DNA of 41,786 nt from Spirochaetota bacterium (GTDB lineage Bacteria > Spirochaetota > Spirochaetia > Treponematales > UBA12059): assembly GCA_029547205.1 (NCBI GenBank), contig JAKPPT010000092.1, positions 88,626-130,411 on the forward strand, written 5' to 3'. Position numbers and translations under genes: made by a program. The notes beneath the pieces were generated by a model. That model saw nothing but the letters and a program-made list of their open reading frames with translations. It was not told where the DNA came from and searched no databases. Numbering within the stretch: the first letter of the stretch is position 1; every line of letters starts with the position of its first letter. Below, piece after piece: positions 34,191 through 41,786 of this stretch.

Positions 34191-34243
34191 TTTTCAATAA
34201 AGTAAATACAGTGAAATGTATCACATTACTTTTTTATTGAAAA
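34191..34243. promoter_or_regulatory. Palindromic operator region with an embedded CRP-like site
   Basis: Perfect 11-bp outer arms lie at 34191-34201 (TTTTCAATAAA) and 34233-34243 (TTTATTGAAAA), with further imperfect pairing inside. The centre, 34210-34225, reads AGTGA, six bases, TCACA, nine of ten positions matching the CRP half-site pattern TGTGA-N6-TCACA. The region lies between the divergent ROK and Omp85-type genes and overlaps the -35 of the latter. A site for a CRP/FNR-family activator plus ROK repressor is inferred. Confidence 0.5.
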
Positions 34244-34265
34244 TTTTTAACTTCAATAATACAAT
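34237..34265 (+). promoter_or_regulatory. Promoter of the Omp85-type barrel gene
   Basis: TTGAAA (34237-34242) and TACAAT (34260-34265) with 17-base spacing give a start near 34272 and a leader of about 52 nt. The -35 element overlaps the right arm of the palindrome. Confidence 0.65.
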
Positions 34266-34323
34266 AGAGACAGGTATTGCAAAACGCTGCTGTACCCACA
34301 ATCCATGAAGACGAGGTTGTACC

Positions 34324-35400
34324 ATGAAGAAGTTTTTAGTTGTACTTGTAACTGTACTAACACTGACAGCACTGAGCGCACAGGAATTCACCTTTGGCAT
34401 AGGTGGTTTTGGCATGTGGTACGTCGAACCCTATGTAGGATTTAAAGGCTTATCTATCGTACAGGGTGCCGACAGCCAGGTTTTACTCTATCCTGGTATT
34501 GGTTGGGTAGGAGACGCATACTACCGTGAACCGAACAACACGGTGATGTTTGATCCTACGGGTGACTATTTTGGTGCCGGTTTTAATAAATTTATTGTTA
34601 ACGGTAAACTAGGATTAAATTTAGGTTTAGCCTACGATGACGCACTCAACAAGAACTGGTTGTATTCACTTATTTTTCTTAAAACAACCTATCAAAGGCA
34701 TTACACAACAAACGATATCGATCCTAACTTGTACTTTACAACATATCCAGACAAAGAAGGCCTTTGGCAGAATTCGGTATTTTTGGGATTATACTATGAC
34801 AGGGTACAATATAATAATAACATTCAGACAGCTTCAGGGTTTTATGCTGAAGTAAGCGGCGAATGGGCACCTGGATTTTTTGCAAACAATCTCTTTGGGG
34901 ACAGCGACTATATTCGTGGGAACCTAACTTTGAAAGGCTTCATCACGCTTATCGAAAGTGAAACATTCTCCCTGTACCTTGGTGATCGCATTATTGCGGA
35001 TATTCTCGGAGGGGCAAAAATTCCATCAATCGCTATGCGCCAAATTGGTGGTTTTTCGACATACAGCGGTGCGGGCGGTGCAGTACGAGGTATTGAAGGT
35101 GGACGTTATGACAGCTACATCAAGCTTATCAATAACTTTGATGTCCGCGCTCCATTCCTCCCCCTTTTTGACAACCTTCTCATCCCCGAATTTTTCGCTT
35201 TTTTTGATGCTGGTATAGTTGATGACCTTCACTATACATTAGGAGCAGAGAACACTACATTACTTACTACAGGAGCAGGTTTTGCACTCAATCTTAATCT
35301 TGGTGGTTTCCAGTTTGATGTAGGTGTTTACGTAAGCTTTTCAATTCTTGAAAATCAGTTCAAGCCTTTTAACCTAATGCTTGGCGCACACCAATTCTAA
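34324..35400 (+). CDS. Outer-membrane beta-barrel protein, Omp85-type barrel without POTRA domains
   Basis: 358 residues. A signal peptide is clear (MKKFLVVLVTVLTLTALSA, probable cleavage before QEF), and the chain ends in Phe as outer-membrane barrels do. Alternating aromatic strands fill the rest. Near residue 255 the segment GGAVRGIEGGRYDSYIKLIN, followed by ENFDVRAPF-like and FFAFFDAGIV strands, resembles the VRGY loop and last strands of the BamA/TamA barrel. There are no POTRA domains, so this would be a barrel-only member. Divergence from the ROK repressor across a shared operator region suggests it may serve uptake for the sugar operon, although Omp85 proteins usually insert or secrete proteins. 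Confidence 0.7.
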   Translation: MKKFLVVLVTVLTLTALSAQEFTFGIGGFGMWYVEPYVGFKGLSIVQGADSQVLLYPGIGWVGDAYYREPNNTVMFDPTGDYFGAGFNKFIVNGKLGLNLGLAYDDALNKNWLYSLIFLKTTYQRHYTTNDIDPNLYFTTYPDKEGLWQNSVFLGLYYDRVQYNNNIQTASGFYAEVSGEWAPGFFANNLFGDSDYIRGNLTLKGFITLIESETFSLYLGDRIIADILGGAKIPSIAMRQIGGFSTYSGAGGAVRGIEGGRYDSYIKLINNFDVRAPFLPLFDNLLIPEFFAFFDAGIVDDLHYTLGAENTTLLTTGAGFALNLNLGGFQFDVGVYVSFSILENQFKPFNLMLGAHQF

Positions 35401-35412
35401 CGGTACCATAGC

Positions 35413-35447
35413 GCCCGCTTCACTGTATCGAACCGAACATGGCGGGC
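35413..35447 (+). terminator. Possible terminator after the Omp85-type gene
   Basis: GCCCGC (35413-35418) pairs with GCGGGC (35442-35447) shortly after the stop codon. The loop is long and the following T run poor, so this is a weak candidate. A small GTGCTTG/CAAGCAC hairpin follows at 35460-35476. Confidence 0.4.
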
Positions 35448-35482
35448 TTCCAAAGCAGGGTGCTTGTTTCAAGCACTAAAAA

Positions 35483-35512
35483 GGGGCTGACCGGAAAATT
35501 TTGGTCAGTCCC
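35483..35512 (-). terminator. Rho-independent terminator of the flgG-flgJ transcript
   Basis: On the minus strand GGGACTGACC pairs with GGTCAGCCCC (nine pairs plus one G-T) across a ten-base AT loop, then five T residues (35478-35482). It lies 54 bases beyond the flgJ stop. Confidence 0.85.
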
Positions 35513-35566
35513 TTCTATGCAAGCTATCAATTTAGTAGGCATTAAAAATACTTGTGTCTGGCGATT

Positions 35567-35926
35567 TCAGCAAGAGTGACTTCCAGTTCCGCGAACCAGC
35601 TCCAAATACACTGCATCAGCAAGGCCAAGCTGTGAGTTTTTACTGATACTTTTAGCATATTCAGAGTAGAGCATGTCAGAAAAGATATCCTCTGCCTGTC
35701 CCCCATAGAGGAGATTATCTTCTTTGTTGAGCGTTTCCCGCATCGTCTTCAGCATCATTTCTACAAATAACGATTCAAACTCGATACACTGCTCATACAG
35801 TGCCGATTTTTTATCAATATTTTGTTTGGGGACAATCATAGCAGTAGAGAGTGTCGCTGATTGCTTCTGTTTCATTTGTTCGAGAATGAGCGGTGTCTGC
35901 AATCCTGTAATGTCTGTCACATTCAT
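35567..35926 (-). CDS. flgJ: Flagellar rod-binding protein FlgJ (no muramidase domain)
   Basis: 119 residues corresponding to the rod-binding domain of FlgJ: ECIEFESLFVEMMLKTMRET-like helix (residues about 44-64), then GGQAEDIFSDMLYSEYAKS, then a hydrophobic C-terminal helix. Spirochaetes have this short form without the peptidoglycan hydrolase domain found in enteric FlgJ. It caps the growing rod in the periplasmic space. It follows flgG by 31 bases on the same strand, the arrangement known in treponemes, and the pair ends at a strong terminator. Confidence 0.88.
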   Translation of the reverse strand: MNVTDITGLQTPLILEQMKQKQSATLSTAMIVPKQNIDKKSALYEQCIEFESLFVEMMLKTMRETLNKEDNLLYGGQAEDIFSDMLYSEYAKSISKNSQLGLADAVYLELVRGTGSHSC

Positions 35927-35957
35927 TTTTTACTCCTCATGGTACGACACTTACCGG

Positions 35958-36752
35958 TTACCGTTTCAGGTTAGTTGCAGTTCCAAGCATGTTATCACTT
36001 GTCTGAATTGCCTTAGAGTTGAATTCGTATGCACGCTGGGCTACTATCATATTTACCATTTCCCGCACAACGGACACATTGGACATCTCCAAAAAACGGT
36101 GAATAGTCTGTCCCATTCCATCAAATCCGGGACGCCCTGCAATGGGATTCCCCGATGCATTGCTAATTTTAAAAAGATTTTCACCGATTGCACTTAAACC
36201 CGCTGGATTTGGAAATCGGTAGAGCTCGATCTGACCAACATCAATAGGTTCATCCAAGCCAGGTATTTTGACTGTAATTCTTCCGTCCCTGCTGATTGCA
36301 AGCGTCTCAGGAATAAAACCCTCAGGTAAGATTACTTCTGGTATCACTTTGTACCCCTGGCTGGTAACAAGCTGTCCATTTGCATCAACTTTAAAGGATC
36401 CGTCCCTCGTATAAGCAAATGAGCCATCATACAGCATGACACGGAAAAAGCCATCTCCGGCTATTGCAATATCCGAAAAGTTTTCCGTATTTTGCAGAGC
36501 ACCTTGAGTAAACTGCCGCTGCGTTGCAGCAAGTTTTACACCATGTCCCATCTGAATGGGGACAGGTACTACAGTATCCTCAGTTGCTGGTGTTCCCGCA
36601 ATTTTTACTGTTTGGTAAATAAGATCTTCAAACTCTGCACGCTGGCGTTTATAACCGCTCGTATTTACGTTTGCCAGGTTGTTGGAAATAGTATCAATAT
36701 TGCCTTGCTGACCAATCATGCCGCTTGCCGCTGTCCATAAACTTCGTACCAT
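35958..36752 (-). CDS. flgG: Flagellar distal rod protein FlgG
   Basis: 264 residues, the standard FlgG length. The N-terminal rod signature SLWTAASGMIGQQGNIDTISNN with NLANVNTSGYKRQ, the central DIAIAGDGFFRV, and the C-terminal EMVNMIVAQRAYEFNSKAIQTSD are all typical. It builds the distal rod of the periplasmic flagellum. The ATG has GAGGGAG about 10 nt upstream. In treponemes a second rod-type gene (flhO/flgF-like) normally precedes flgG. Here the region upstream holds only a divergent radC, so any paralogue must be elsewhere. Confidence 0.96.
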   Translation of the reverse strand: MVRSLWTAASGMIGQQGNIDTISNNLANVNTSGYKRQRAEFEDLIYQTVKIAGTPATEDTVVPVPIQMGHGVKLAATQRQFTQGALQNTENFSDIAIAGDGFFRVMLYDGSFAYTRDGSFKVDANGQLVTSQGYKVIPEVILPEGFIPETLAISRDGRITVKIPGLDEPIDVGQIELYRFPNPAGLSAIGENLFKISNASGNPIAGRPGFDGMGQTIHRFLEMSNVSVVREMVNMIVAQRAYEFNSKAIQTSDNMLGTATNLKR

Positions 36753-36953
36753 AGTGTGGATTCTCCCTCACTCTTTTATCGGCATTGATGAAAAAATATT
36801 CAGCAGAAATCGATTATTAGAAATCACCCCGTCATCCCTCTGCGATTTTTGTCTCTATACAATCTGCTTTGTATCATACAACAGTACTATTACATATGGG
36901 ATGAGCATGCAAAATCGCGAGTTGTGCTGTACATACTAGACAAGGAGAGAAAC

Positions 36954-37637
36954 ATGAGTGAGACCGTCATATACAACAAAGATATTCCTTATGGCAAAAT
37001 TACAGTACGAGAAAAAATAGTCGAACAGGGTATCCACATGGTAACAGATATGGAGCTTATTGCAGCCATAATCGGCACAGGAACTAAACGCCAGTCACTA
37101 CAGGATCTTTCATATAAAGTGCTTGAAGTTCTAGACCAGAGCAGAGGTAAACCAAAGATTACGGATATACAGAAAATACAGGGCATGGGTATTGCTCAAA
37201 GCTGTAAGGTTATGGCTGCATATGAACTTGGCAGACGGCTTTTTGGGCAAAACTTAAAGCAAATAACAAATCCAGCAGATATCTGGGATGCAATCAAACA
37301 CCTTGCAGATAGGACAAAAGAACAGTTCATTTGTTGTACGCTCAATGGTGCACAGGCTCTTATTCATATTCATATTGTAACTGTAGGGATTATTAATAAA
37401 ACCATCGTGCATCCTCGTGAAATTTTTGCAGAAGCAATGAATGACCGAGCTTGCTCAATCATTGTCGCCCACAATCATCCTTCGGGAAGGTTAGAGGCAT
37501 CCCATGAGGATATCGAAATAACCAGACGTATCAGCGAAGCTGGAGAGATACTGGGCATTCCGCTGCTTGACCACATTATTTTTTCAGAAACAGGCTTCAT
37601 AAGCCTTAAAGAAAAAGGGTGGGTTATTACCTCTTAA
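36954..37637 (+). CDS. radC: RadC-family JAB/MPN-domain protein
   Basis: 227 residues, the usual RadC length. An N-terminal helix-hairpin-helix region (TDIQKIQGMGIAQSCKVMAAYELGRR) precedes a JAB1/MPN domain with the metal-binding motif IIVAHNHPSG and the Asp of ASHEDIEITRR. Despite its name it is not established as a DNA repair enzyme; a role in DNA metabolism is assumed. AAGGAG at 36942-36947 lies 6 nt before the ATG, which decides the start against the long upstream open frame beginning at 36849. It is divergent from flgG. Confidence 0.93.
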   Translation: MSETVIYNKDIPYGKITVREKIVEQGIHMVTDMELIAAIIGTGTKRQSLQDLSYKVLEVLDQSRGKPKITDIQKIQGMGIAQSCKVMAAYELGRRLFGQNLKQITNPADIWDAIKHLADRTKEQFICCTLNGAQALIHIHIVTVGIINKTIVHPREIFAEAMNDRACSIIVAHNHPSGRLEASHEDIEITRRISEAGEILGIPLLDHIIFSETGFISLKEKGWVITS

Positions 37638-37715
37638 CACCAGTATCACTAAGATAATGGGATTCTCTAACACTATTTTTATAGCTATCTGTAAGCCACT
37701 GCGTTTAATAAAAAA

Positions 37716-37732
37716 GCAGCCCTTAAGGCTGC
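37716..37732 (-). terminator. Rho-independent terminator of the lipoprotein gene (may act both ways)
   Basis: GCAGCC and GGCTGC form a six-pair stem around a short loop, with six T residues following on the minus strand (37710-37715). On the plus strand a weaker CTCTTT follows, so it could also end radC transcription. Confidence 0.8.
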
Positions 37733-37767
37733 CTCTTTGCAAATTACTTTAATACACAGTTTTCAGA

Positions 37768-38070
37768 TTACTTTTTCTTTCTCGTATACTTAATTCCCAT
37801 TGCTCCTGTGAGGGTGTCTGTTCCATCGAATTCTAATTCGGTTACAATACCATTTTGCTCTATAATCGACACTTTTTTATCATGTACAGAATATTTCATT
37901 TCGATAGTAACATCTGCCACTGTCACCACCACCGTATTTCCAGATTTAAAGGTTAGATTTGAATTGCCACTTTCATCGACAAACGTACCACGAATTCCTC
38001 CAGAACTACATGCAGCAAGTAATACTGCCACTACCATCACATTGATAATTTTTTTTATTGCAACCCTCAT
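37768..38070 (-). CDS. Small lipoprotein of unknown function
   Basis: 100 residues. A signal peptide of 20 residues ends in the lipobox LLAAC with Cys at 21, so the mature protein should be lipid-anchored. The remainder (about 80 residues) alternates short beta strands: GIRGTFVDESGNSNLTF, TVVVTVADVTIEMKYSV, then DGTDTLTGAMGIKYTRKKK. This looks like a small beta-sandwich or lipocalin-like fold of the type often annotated as an uncharacterised treponemal lipoprotein. AGGAG lies 8 nt before the ATG. It is followed by a good terminator and preceded by a hairpin, so it is probably transcribed alone or with the upstream SPT-like gene. Confidence 0.75.
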   Translation of the reverse strand: MRVAIKKIINVMVVAVLLAACSSGGIRGTFVDESGNSNLTFKSGNTVVVTVADVTIEMKYSVHDKKVSIIEQNGIVTELEFDGTDTLTGAMGIKYTRKKK

Positions 38071-38106
38071 ATTCGAACTCCTAAAAAGGATTAATTAAAT
38101 TTCATA

Positions 38107-38152
38107 CAGCATTTAGCAGCTACGCATAGGAGTACCCAGTTGCTAAATGCTG
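38107..38152 (-). terminator. Stem-loop between the SPT-like and lipoprotein genes
   Basis: A perfect 12-bp inverted repeat (38107-38118 with 38141-38152) encloses 22 bases just after the SPT-like gene. On the minus strand it is not followed by a clear T run, so it may be a weak terminator or an mRNA stabilising element. Confidence 0.45.
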
Positions 38153-38175
38153 TTATACTATTTAAGCAATAATTA

Positions 38176-39357
38176 TTACTGAATAATCTTAAATTTTCTG
38201 CCAACTTCTTCAAAGATATTGAGCACGCGATCGAGCTGTTCTTTTGTATGTGTTGCCATATAGCTGGTTCGCAAGAGTGCATGACCTGCTGGCGCTGCCG
38301 GAGCGATAACAGGATTTGTATACAAACCTTTTTCAAAAAGCTCTTTCCAAACAAGGAAGCATTTTTCATCTTCCCCAATAAATACAGGTACAATCGGTGT
38401 TTGGGTGTTGCCTATATTAAAACCAAGCTTTTTAAATCCTTCTGTAATATACTTTGTATTTTCCCACAAGCGTTGAACATGTTCTGGTTCAGTTTCCATA
38501 ATATCCAGAGCCGCCATTGCTGCCATAAGATTTGATGCAGGTAATGAAGCCGAAAAAATAAACGATCGAGCAGTATGCTTTATATAGTTGATTACTTCTT
38601 TATCGCCTACAACAAAACCACCCAGTGATGCAAAGCTTTTTGAGAATGTTCCCATTGTGATATCAACATCGTCAACGAGATTAAAGTGATGAGCGGTTCC
38701 TCTTCCTCCACCGAGCACACCAAACGCATGAGCATCATCTACATACAGCCTGGCTTCATATTTTTTGCATACTGATACAAGTTTTGGAAGGTCAATAATG
38801 TCACCACCCATTGAAAAAACACCATCAACAACTACAAGTTTACCCTTGTCTTCTGGGGTTTTTGCGAGCATTCTTTCGAGCTGATCTAAATCTCCATGCA
38901 CAAACCGTTTTATTTCTCCAAGCCCAAGCCTACAGCCATCAACAATCGATGCATGATCATCTTTATCCACAAATACAATGTCATTTCGCGAAATCAATGC
39001 TGAGATTGCACCCAGATTAGCCTGCATGCCTGTAGAAAAAACAAGAGCAGCTTCTTTACCAGCAAAAGCTGCAAGCCGTTCTTCTAATTCCTGGTGTATT
39101 TTTAATGTACCGTTTAAAAATCTGCTTCCTGTGCAGCTTGGTCCATACTTTTCGACTGCATTTTTCGCTGCCTCAACAACCTTTGGATGTGTAGTTAAAC
39201 CAAGATAGTTATTTGAACCAATCATTAAAATTCTTCGCCCGTTCAGGGTCACTTCTGTTCCTTCAGAAGCATCAAGCGGCTGAAAATATGGATAATAGCC
39301 TTTCTCCATAGCCTGCTTGTCGAGATCATACTCATAACATTTCTTAAAAATATCCAT
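38176..39357 (-). CDS. Alpha-oxoamine synthase, serine palmitoyltransferase-like
   Basis: 393 residues, PLP-dependent acyl-CoA (or acyl-ACP) plus amino-acid condensing enzyme. The PLP lysine is in GTFSKSFASLGGF. DDAHAFGVLG and KDDHASIVDGCRLG place the cofactor-binding Asp and His. Family members include BioF, Kbl, HemA and SPT. The N-terminal segment (GYYPYFQPLDASEGTEV, then MIGSNNYLGLTTHPKV) and YGPSCTGSRFLNGT match bacterial serine palmitoyltransferases of the Bacteroides type better than BioF or Kbl as I know them. There are no biotin or threonine genes nearby. GGAGG lies 9 nt before the ATG. The likely product is a sphingoid-base precursor. Confidence 0.72.
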   Translation of the reverse strand: MDIFKKCYEYDLDKQAMEKGYYPYFQPLDASEGTEVTLNGRRILMIGSNNYLGLTTHPKVVEAAKNAVEKYGPSCTGSRFLNGTLKIHQELEERLAAFAGKEAALVFSTGMQANLGAISALISRNDIVFVDKDDHASIVDGCRLGLGEIKRFVHGDLDQLERMLAKTPEDKGKLVVVDGVFSMGGDIIDLPKLVSVCKKYEARLYVDDAHAFGVLGGGRGTAHHFNLVDDVDITMGTFSKSFASLGGFVVGDKEVINYIKHTARSFIFSASLPASNLMAAMAALDIMETEPEHVQRLWENTKYITEGFKKLGFNIGNTQTPIVPVFIGEDEKCFLVWKELFEKGLYTNPVIAPAAPAGHALLRTSYMATHTKEQLDRVLNIFEEVGRKFKIIQ

Positions 39358-39385
39358 GCTCTAAAGCCTCCATGATAAACACACG

Positions 39386-39402
39386 TGAATGATATTCATT
39401 CA
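39386..39402. promoter_or_regulatory. Palindrome upstream of the SPT-like gene
   Basis: TGAATGA and TCATTCA, perfect reverse complements separated by TAT, lie 29-45 bases before the SPT-like start codon. This could be an operator. No regulator can be named. Confidence 0.4.
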
Positions 39403-39449
39403 TCAGTGCTATAGTATTTCAATGAATAAAAAAAATCTAGTACATTGGG

Positions 39450-40166
39450 CTAATTTCTTTTTTTCAGAAAAATATTTAAAAAACTTTCCAGTATATTACG
39501 ATGTGCTGACAGTGAGATTCCCGCAAATTTTTCAATGTTATCTATCATGCCAACGCACAGTATTATATCTTCTTCCTCGAGCTTATAACTGGGATCAAAA
39601 TAAAAATAATTGTCACTTCCATTTTTGCGTATTGCAATGACATTTATTCCATAGAATTGGCGAAAATTTGCTTCAATAAGTGTTTTCCCGATATACCGTT
39701 CAGGTAATTTTATTTCTGCTATTACAAGCGAACCACTGATTGGCGAAAAATTAAGGAGCTTACCTGAAATAAGTAAGGGCACAATTCTTTCTGCAGCTTC
39801 AACAGCAGGAATTACTATTTGAGTTGCTCCAACAATGCTATAAATCTGCCCCTGTTCCTGAGTGTCGCAGCTTACAATAATATTTTTTACATTGAGCTTT
39901 TTTAATGTGCTAATAATTATAACAGCTGCTTCAATATCATTTCCAACATCAATAATTGCCGTATCTACGGTTTCACCAAGCGATTGCTCTATAATATCAC
40001 TGCTTCGTAAATTAACGATATGTGCTTTTCTTGCCCAATTTTTAAACCGTTCTATGACGGAAGCATCTTTATCAATAATAATAATTTCATTCGTGACTGT
40101 ATGGAGTTTTTCTAAAACAGAAATTCCAAATTTTCCCAAACCAATAATTGCAAACTGATTTGCCAT
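39450..40166 (-). CDS. TrkA/KtrA-type potassium channel gating subunit
   Basis: 238 residues. An N-terminal RCK Rossmann domain begins with FAIIGLGKFGISVLEKL and contains IIDKDASVIERF (the Asp that binds the nucleotide ribose) and IIDVGND. A TrkA-C-like domain occupies the C-terminal third (about 145-225). It forms the cytoplasmic ring that opens the TrkH/KtrB channel in response to ATP, NADH or c-di-AMP. The start at 40166 is set by AAAGGAG 6 nt upstream; the longer frame from 40184 would start with TTG. The gene follows the trkH-like gene with 10 bases between. Confidence 0.9.
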   Translation of the reverse strand: MANQFAIIGLGKFGISVLEKLHTVTNEIIIIDKDASVIERFKNWARKAHIVNLRSSDIIEQSLGETVDTAIIDVGNDIEAAVIIISTLKKLNVKNIIVSCDTQEQGQIYSIVGATQIVIPAVEAAERIVPLLISGKLLNFSPISGSLVIAEIKLPERYIGKTLIEANFRQFYGINVIAIRKNGSDNYFYFDPSYKLEEEDIILCVGMIDNIEKFAGISLSAHRNILESFLNIFLKKRN

Positions 40167-40176
40167 AGCCGCTCCT

Positions 40177-41493
40177 TTACCCAATTAATATATTGGCATC
40201 AGGCACATCATAAATTTTTGCCGGATGATCCTTTGCATTATTAACTATCATGGTGAATATGCCAATTCTTCCGATAAACATCGTACATATAATGATGATT
40301 TTACCCATTGAGGACAATAAACTTGTTGTATTTAATGACAATCCAACTGTACCAAATGCTGAAACTACTTCAAAAAATAGCTGAACTATACTTAGACCAT
40401 GTTTATGTTCAATAAATACAAGCAGTATAAAACTTACACAAATTATTAGCAATGCACGTAAAAAGAGCACAAAAACACGCGCTAACATTTCAGCACTTAC
40501 TTTTCGGTTTCCCACATTGAGCGAACCGTCGGCATAAGTGCGACGGAGCAAAATGAGTACGAGCATGAAAAATGTCGTTGTTTTAATTCCACCACCTGTC
40601 GATCCAGGAGAGGCTCCAATAAACATTAACAAAATTGATACAAGTATAGAAGGTGTTGAAAAACTTGCGATTGGAATGGTATCGAATCCTGCTGTTCTAC
40701 AAGTAACAGATTGAAATAGTGCAGCCAGTATCTTTTGAGAAAATGTTAAATTCTTAAACGCACCATTTCTTTCTTCAATAAAAAAGAATATCGCGCCACC
40801 TACGATTAGTAGAACGGTCATGAGCAAAGCAATTTTTGTGTGCATGGTAGCGAGATGTATTCTGTTTTTTAATCGCTGTTTAACATCTTGAATTACTACA
40901 AATCCGATCCCACCTAAAACAATAAGGAACATTATAATAATGTTTACAGAAATTACTCCAGCAAATTGTTCAAGGCTCGTAGAAAACGTTGAAAATCCTG
41001 CATTGCAAAATGCGGATACTGCATGAAAAACCGAAGTTAAGAGCAAATGATCTTTTATACCAGAATTTTTGAATGCAAAAAATAAGAGAAGTGCTCCAGA
41101 AGCTTCAATAATAATTGCTGTTACTACTATATTACGTATTATTGTGGAAGGTTTTGTACCTAAATCGATTATAAATAAATCTTTAATAATGGAACTGCTT
41201 ACAATCGAAAATTTTCGTATTGGTGTTGCTAGAAAGAAAGCAAAAAAGGTAACTAAACCTAAACCACCTGCCTCAATGAGTAGCATCAAGACTATTTTAC
41301 CAAAGATCGAAAATTGTGCTGTATCCACCACTATGAGTCCAGTCACACAAACTGCACTTGTTGCAGTAAAAAGTGCATCTATAACTGTTAGCTGGTTTGT
41401 TCCTTGCCAGACACCTGGCATCAAGAGCAGTACTGTACCCGTAAGTATTAAAAAAGAAAAATAACTGATGACAACAGTTCGTTCAGTAAGCAT
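40177..41493 (-). CDS. TrkH/KtrB-family potassium transporter subunit
   Basis: About 438 residues in the form given here (454 if started at 41541), with eight or more membrane helices arranged as four repeated pore motifs. Selectivity-filter-like segments include VTGL near 60, FCNAGFST near 185, CRTAGFDT near 295 and FGTVGLSLN near 415. The gating intramembrane loop TGGGIKTTTF lies near 330. It imports K+ (often with Na+ or H+) together with the RCK subunit encoded next. No Shine-Dalgarno site marks the start. A TATAAT at 41540-41545 overlaps the first ATG, so the second (41493, MLTERT) is preferred. Confidence 0.88.
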   Translation of the reverse strand: MLTERTVVISYFSFLILTGTVLLLMPGVWQGTNQLTVIDALFTATSAVCVTGLIVVDTAQFSIFGKIVLMLLIEAGGLGLVTFFAFFLATPIRKFSIVSSSIIKDLFIIDLGTKPSTIIRNIVVTAIIIEASGALLLFFAFKNSGIKDHLLLTSVFHAVSAFCNAGFSTFSTSLEQFAGVISVNIIIMFLIVLGGIGFVVIQDVKQRLKNRIHLATMHTKIALLMTVLLIVGGAIFFFIEERNGAFKNLTFSQKILAALFQSVTCRTAGFDTIPIASFSTPSILVSILLMFIGASPGSTGGGIKTTTFFMLVLILLRRTYADGSLNVGNRKVSAEMLARVFVLFLRALLIICVSFILLVFIEHKHGLSIVQLFFEVVSAFGTVGLSLNTTSLLSSMGKIIIICTMFIGRIGIFTMIVNNAKDHPAKIYDVPDANILIG

Positions 41494-41696
41494 ATAATTG
41501 CATTTAGTATATGTAAAATAATTTATTTTGAAAAGTATCATTATATGCCATGTTTTAATTGAAATATTTTGTAAATTGCAAAAACTTTTTACTCAATATT
41601 TATTAACTTTCTTATAAACACGTTTTATAATATTTAGAATTCTAGTAATTATCGTTTTAAGATCATTTCACTTTCTACCTTATTGCAATAAAAAAA

Positions 41697-41786
<90 letters not shown>

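Noticed and set aside
41542-41696. A tRNA gene between the potassium transporter and 5S rRNA
   Set aside because: The stretch is AT-rich with no cloverleaf arms or the T-loop sequence.

Overview
The window looks like chromosome of a flagellated spirochaete, most likely a Treponema-like anaerobe. This rests on the flgG-flgJ pair, a diderm envelope (TonB/ExbD, an Omp85-type barrel, a lipobox protein), the chemotaxis receptor, and protein sequences that read like treponemal homologues. The species cannot be named from the sequence. Base composition is moderate, but positions about 4050-7160 and several intergenic stretches are clearly more AT-rich.

Layout. 1-2041 (+): the end of a two-subunit ThrE-type exporter, then alanine racemase, whose last codons recur twice downstream. 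2042-2658: AT-rich, no gene seen. 2659-11322 (-): a six-gene signalling operon (chemoreceptor, CBS/ATPase regulator, DRTGG protein, PHP phosphoesterase, hybrid histidine kinase, NtrC-type regulator). 11556-16331 (+): galactokinase, alpha-galactosidase and a GT-B glycosyltransferase-like protein. 16767-20370: cysteine synthase, nitroreductase, glycerate 2-kinase and 5-formyl-THF cyclo-ligase. 20599-23272 (-): ExbB (apparently frameshifted), ExbD, TonB and ferritin. 23404-24411 (+): an M48 metallopeptidase.

24420-34090 (-) is the most interesting part. It is a nine-gene run: ROK repressor, fucose-isomerase-like protein, YihQ-type GH31 glycosidase, split transketolase, RpiB/LacAB isomerase, iron-type alcohol dehydrogenase, TauE/SafE exporter and a DUF4867-like protein. 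The set matches the logic of the sulfo-transketolase route of sulfoquinovose breakdown: glycosidase, isomerase, two-subunit transketolase, sulfoerythrose isomerase, sulfoacetaldehyde reductase, sulfonate exporter. However, the glycosidase has Gln where the family's sulfonate-binding Arg is expected, so the true substrate is open. Promoters and a candidate shared operator element lie upstream of both the catabolic genes and the repressor, and a CRP-like site sits in the repressor/Omp85 intergenic region.

34324-41786: an Omp85-type barrel protein (+), flgJ and flgG (-), radC (+), a small lipoprotein, a serine-palmitoyltransferase-like enzyme, a TrkA/TrkH-type potassium transporter (all -), and the 3' part of a 5S rRNA gene (-) cut by the window edge.
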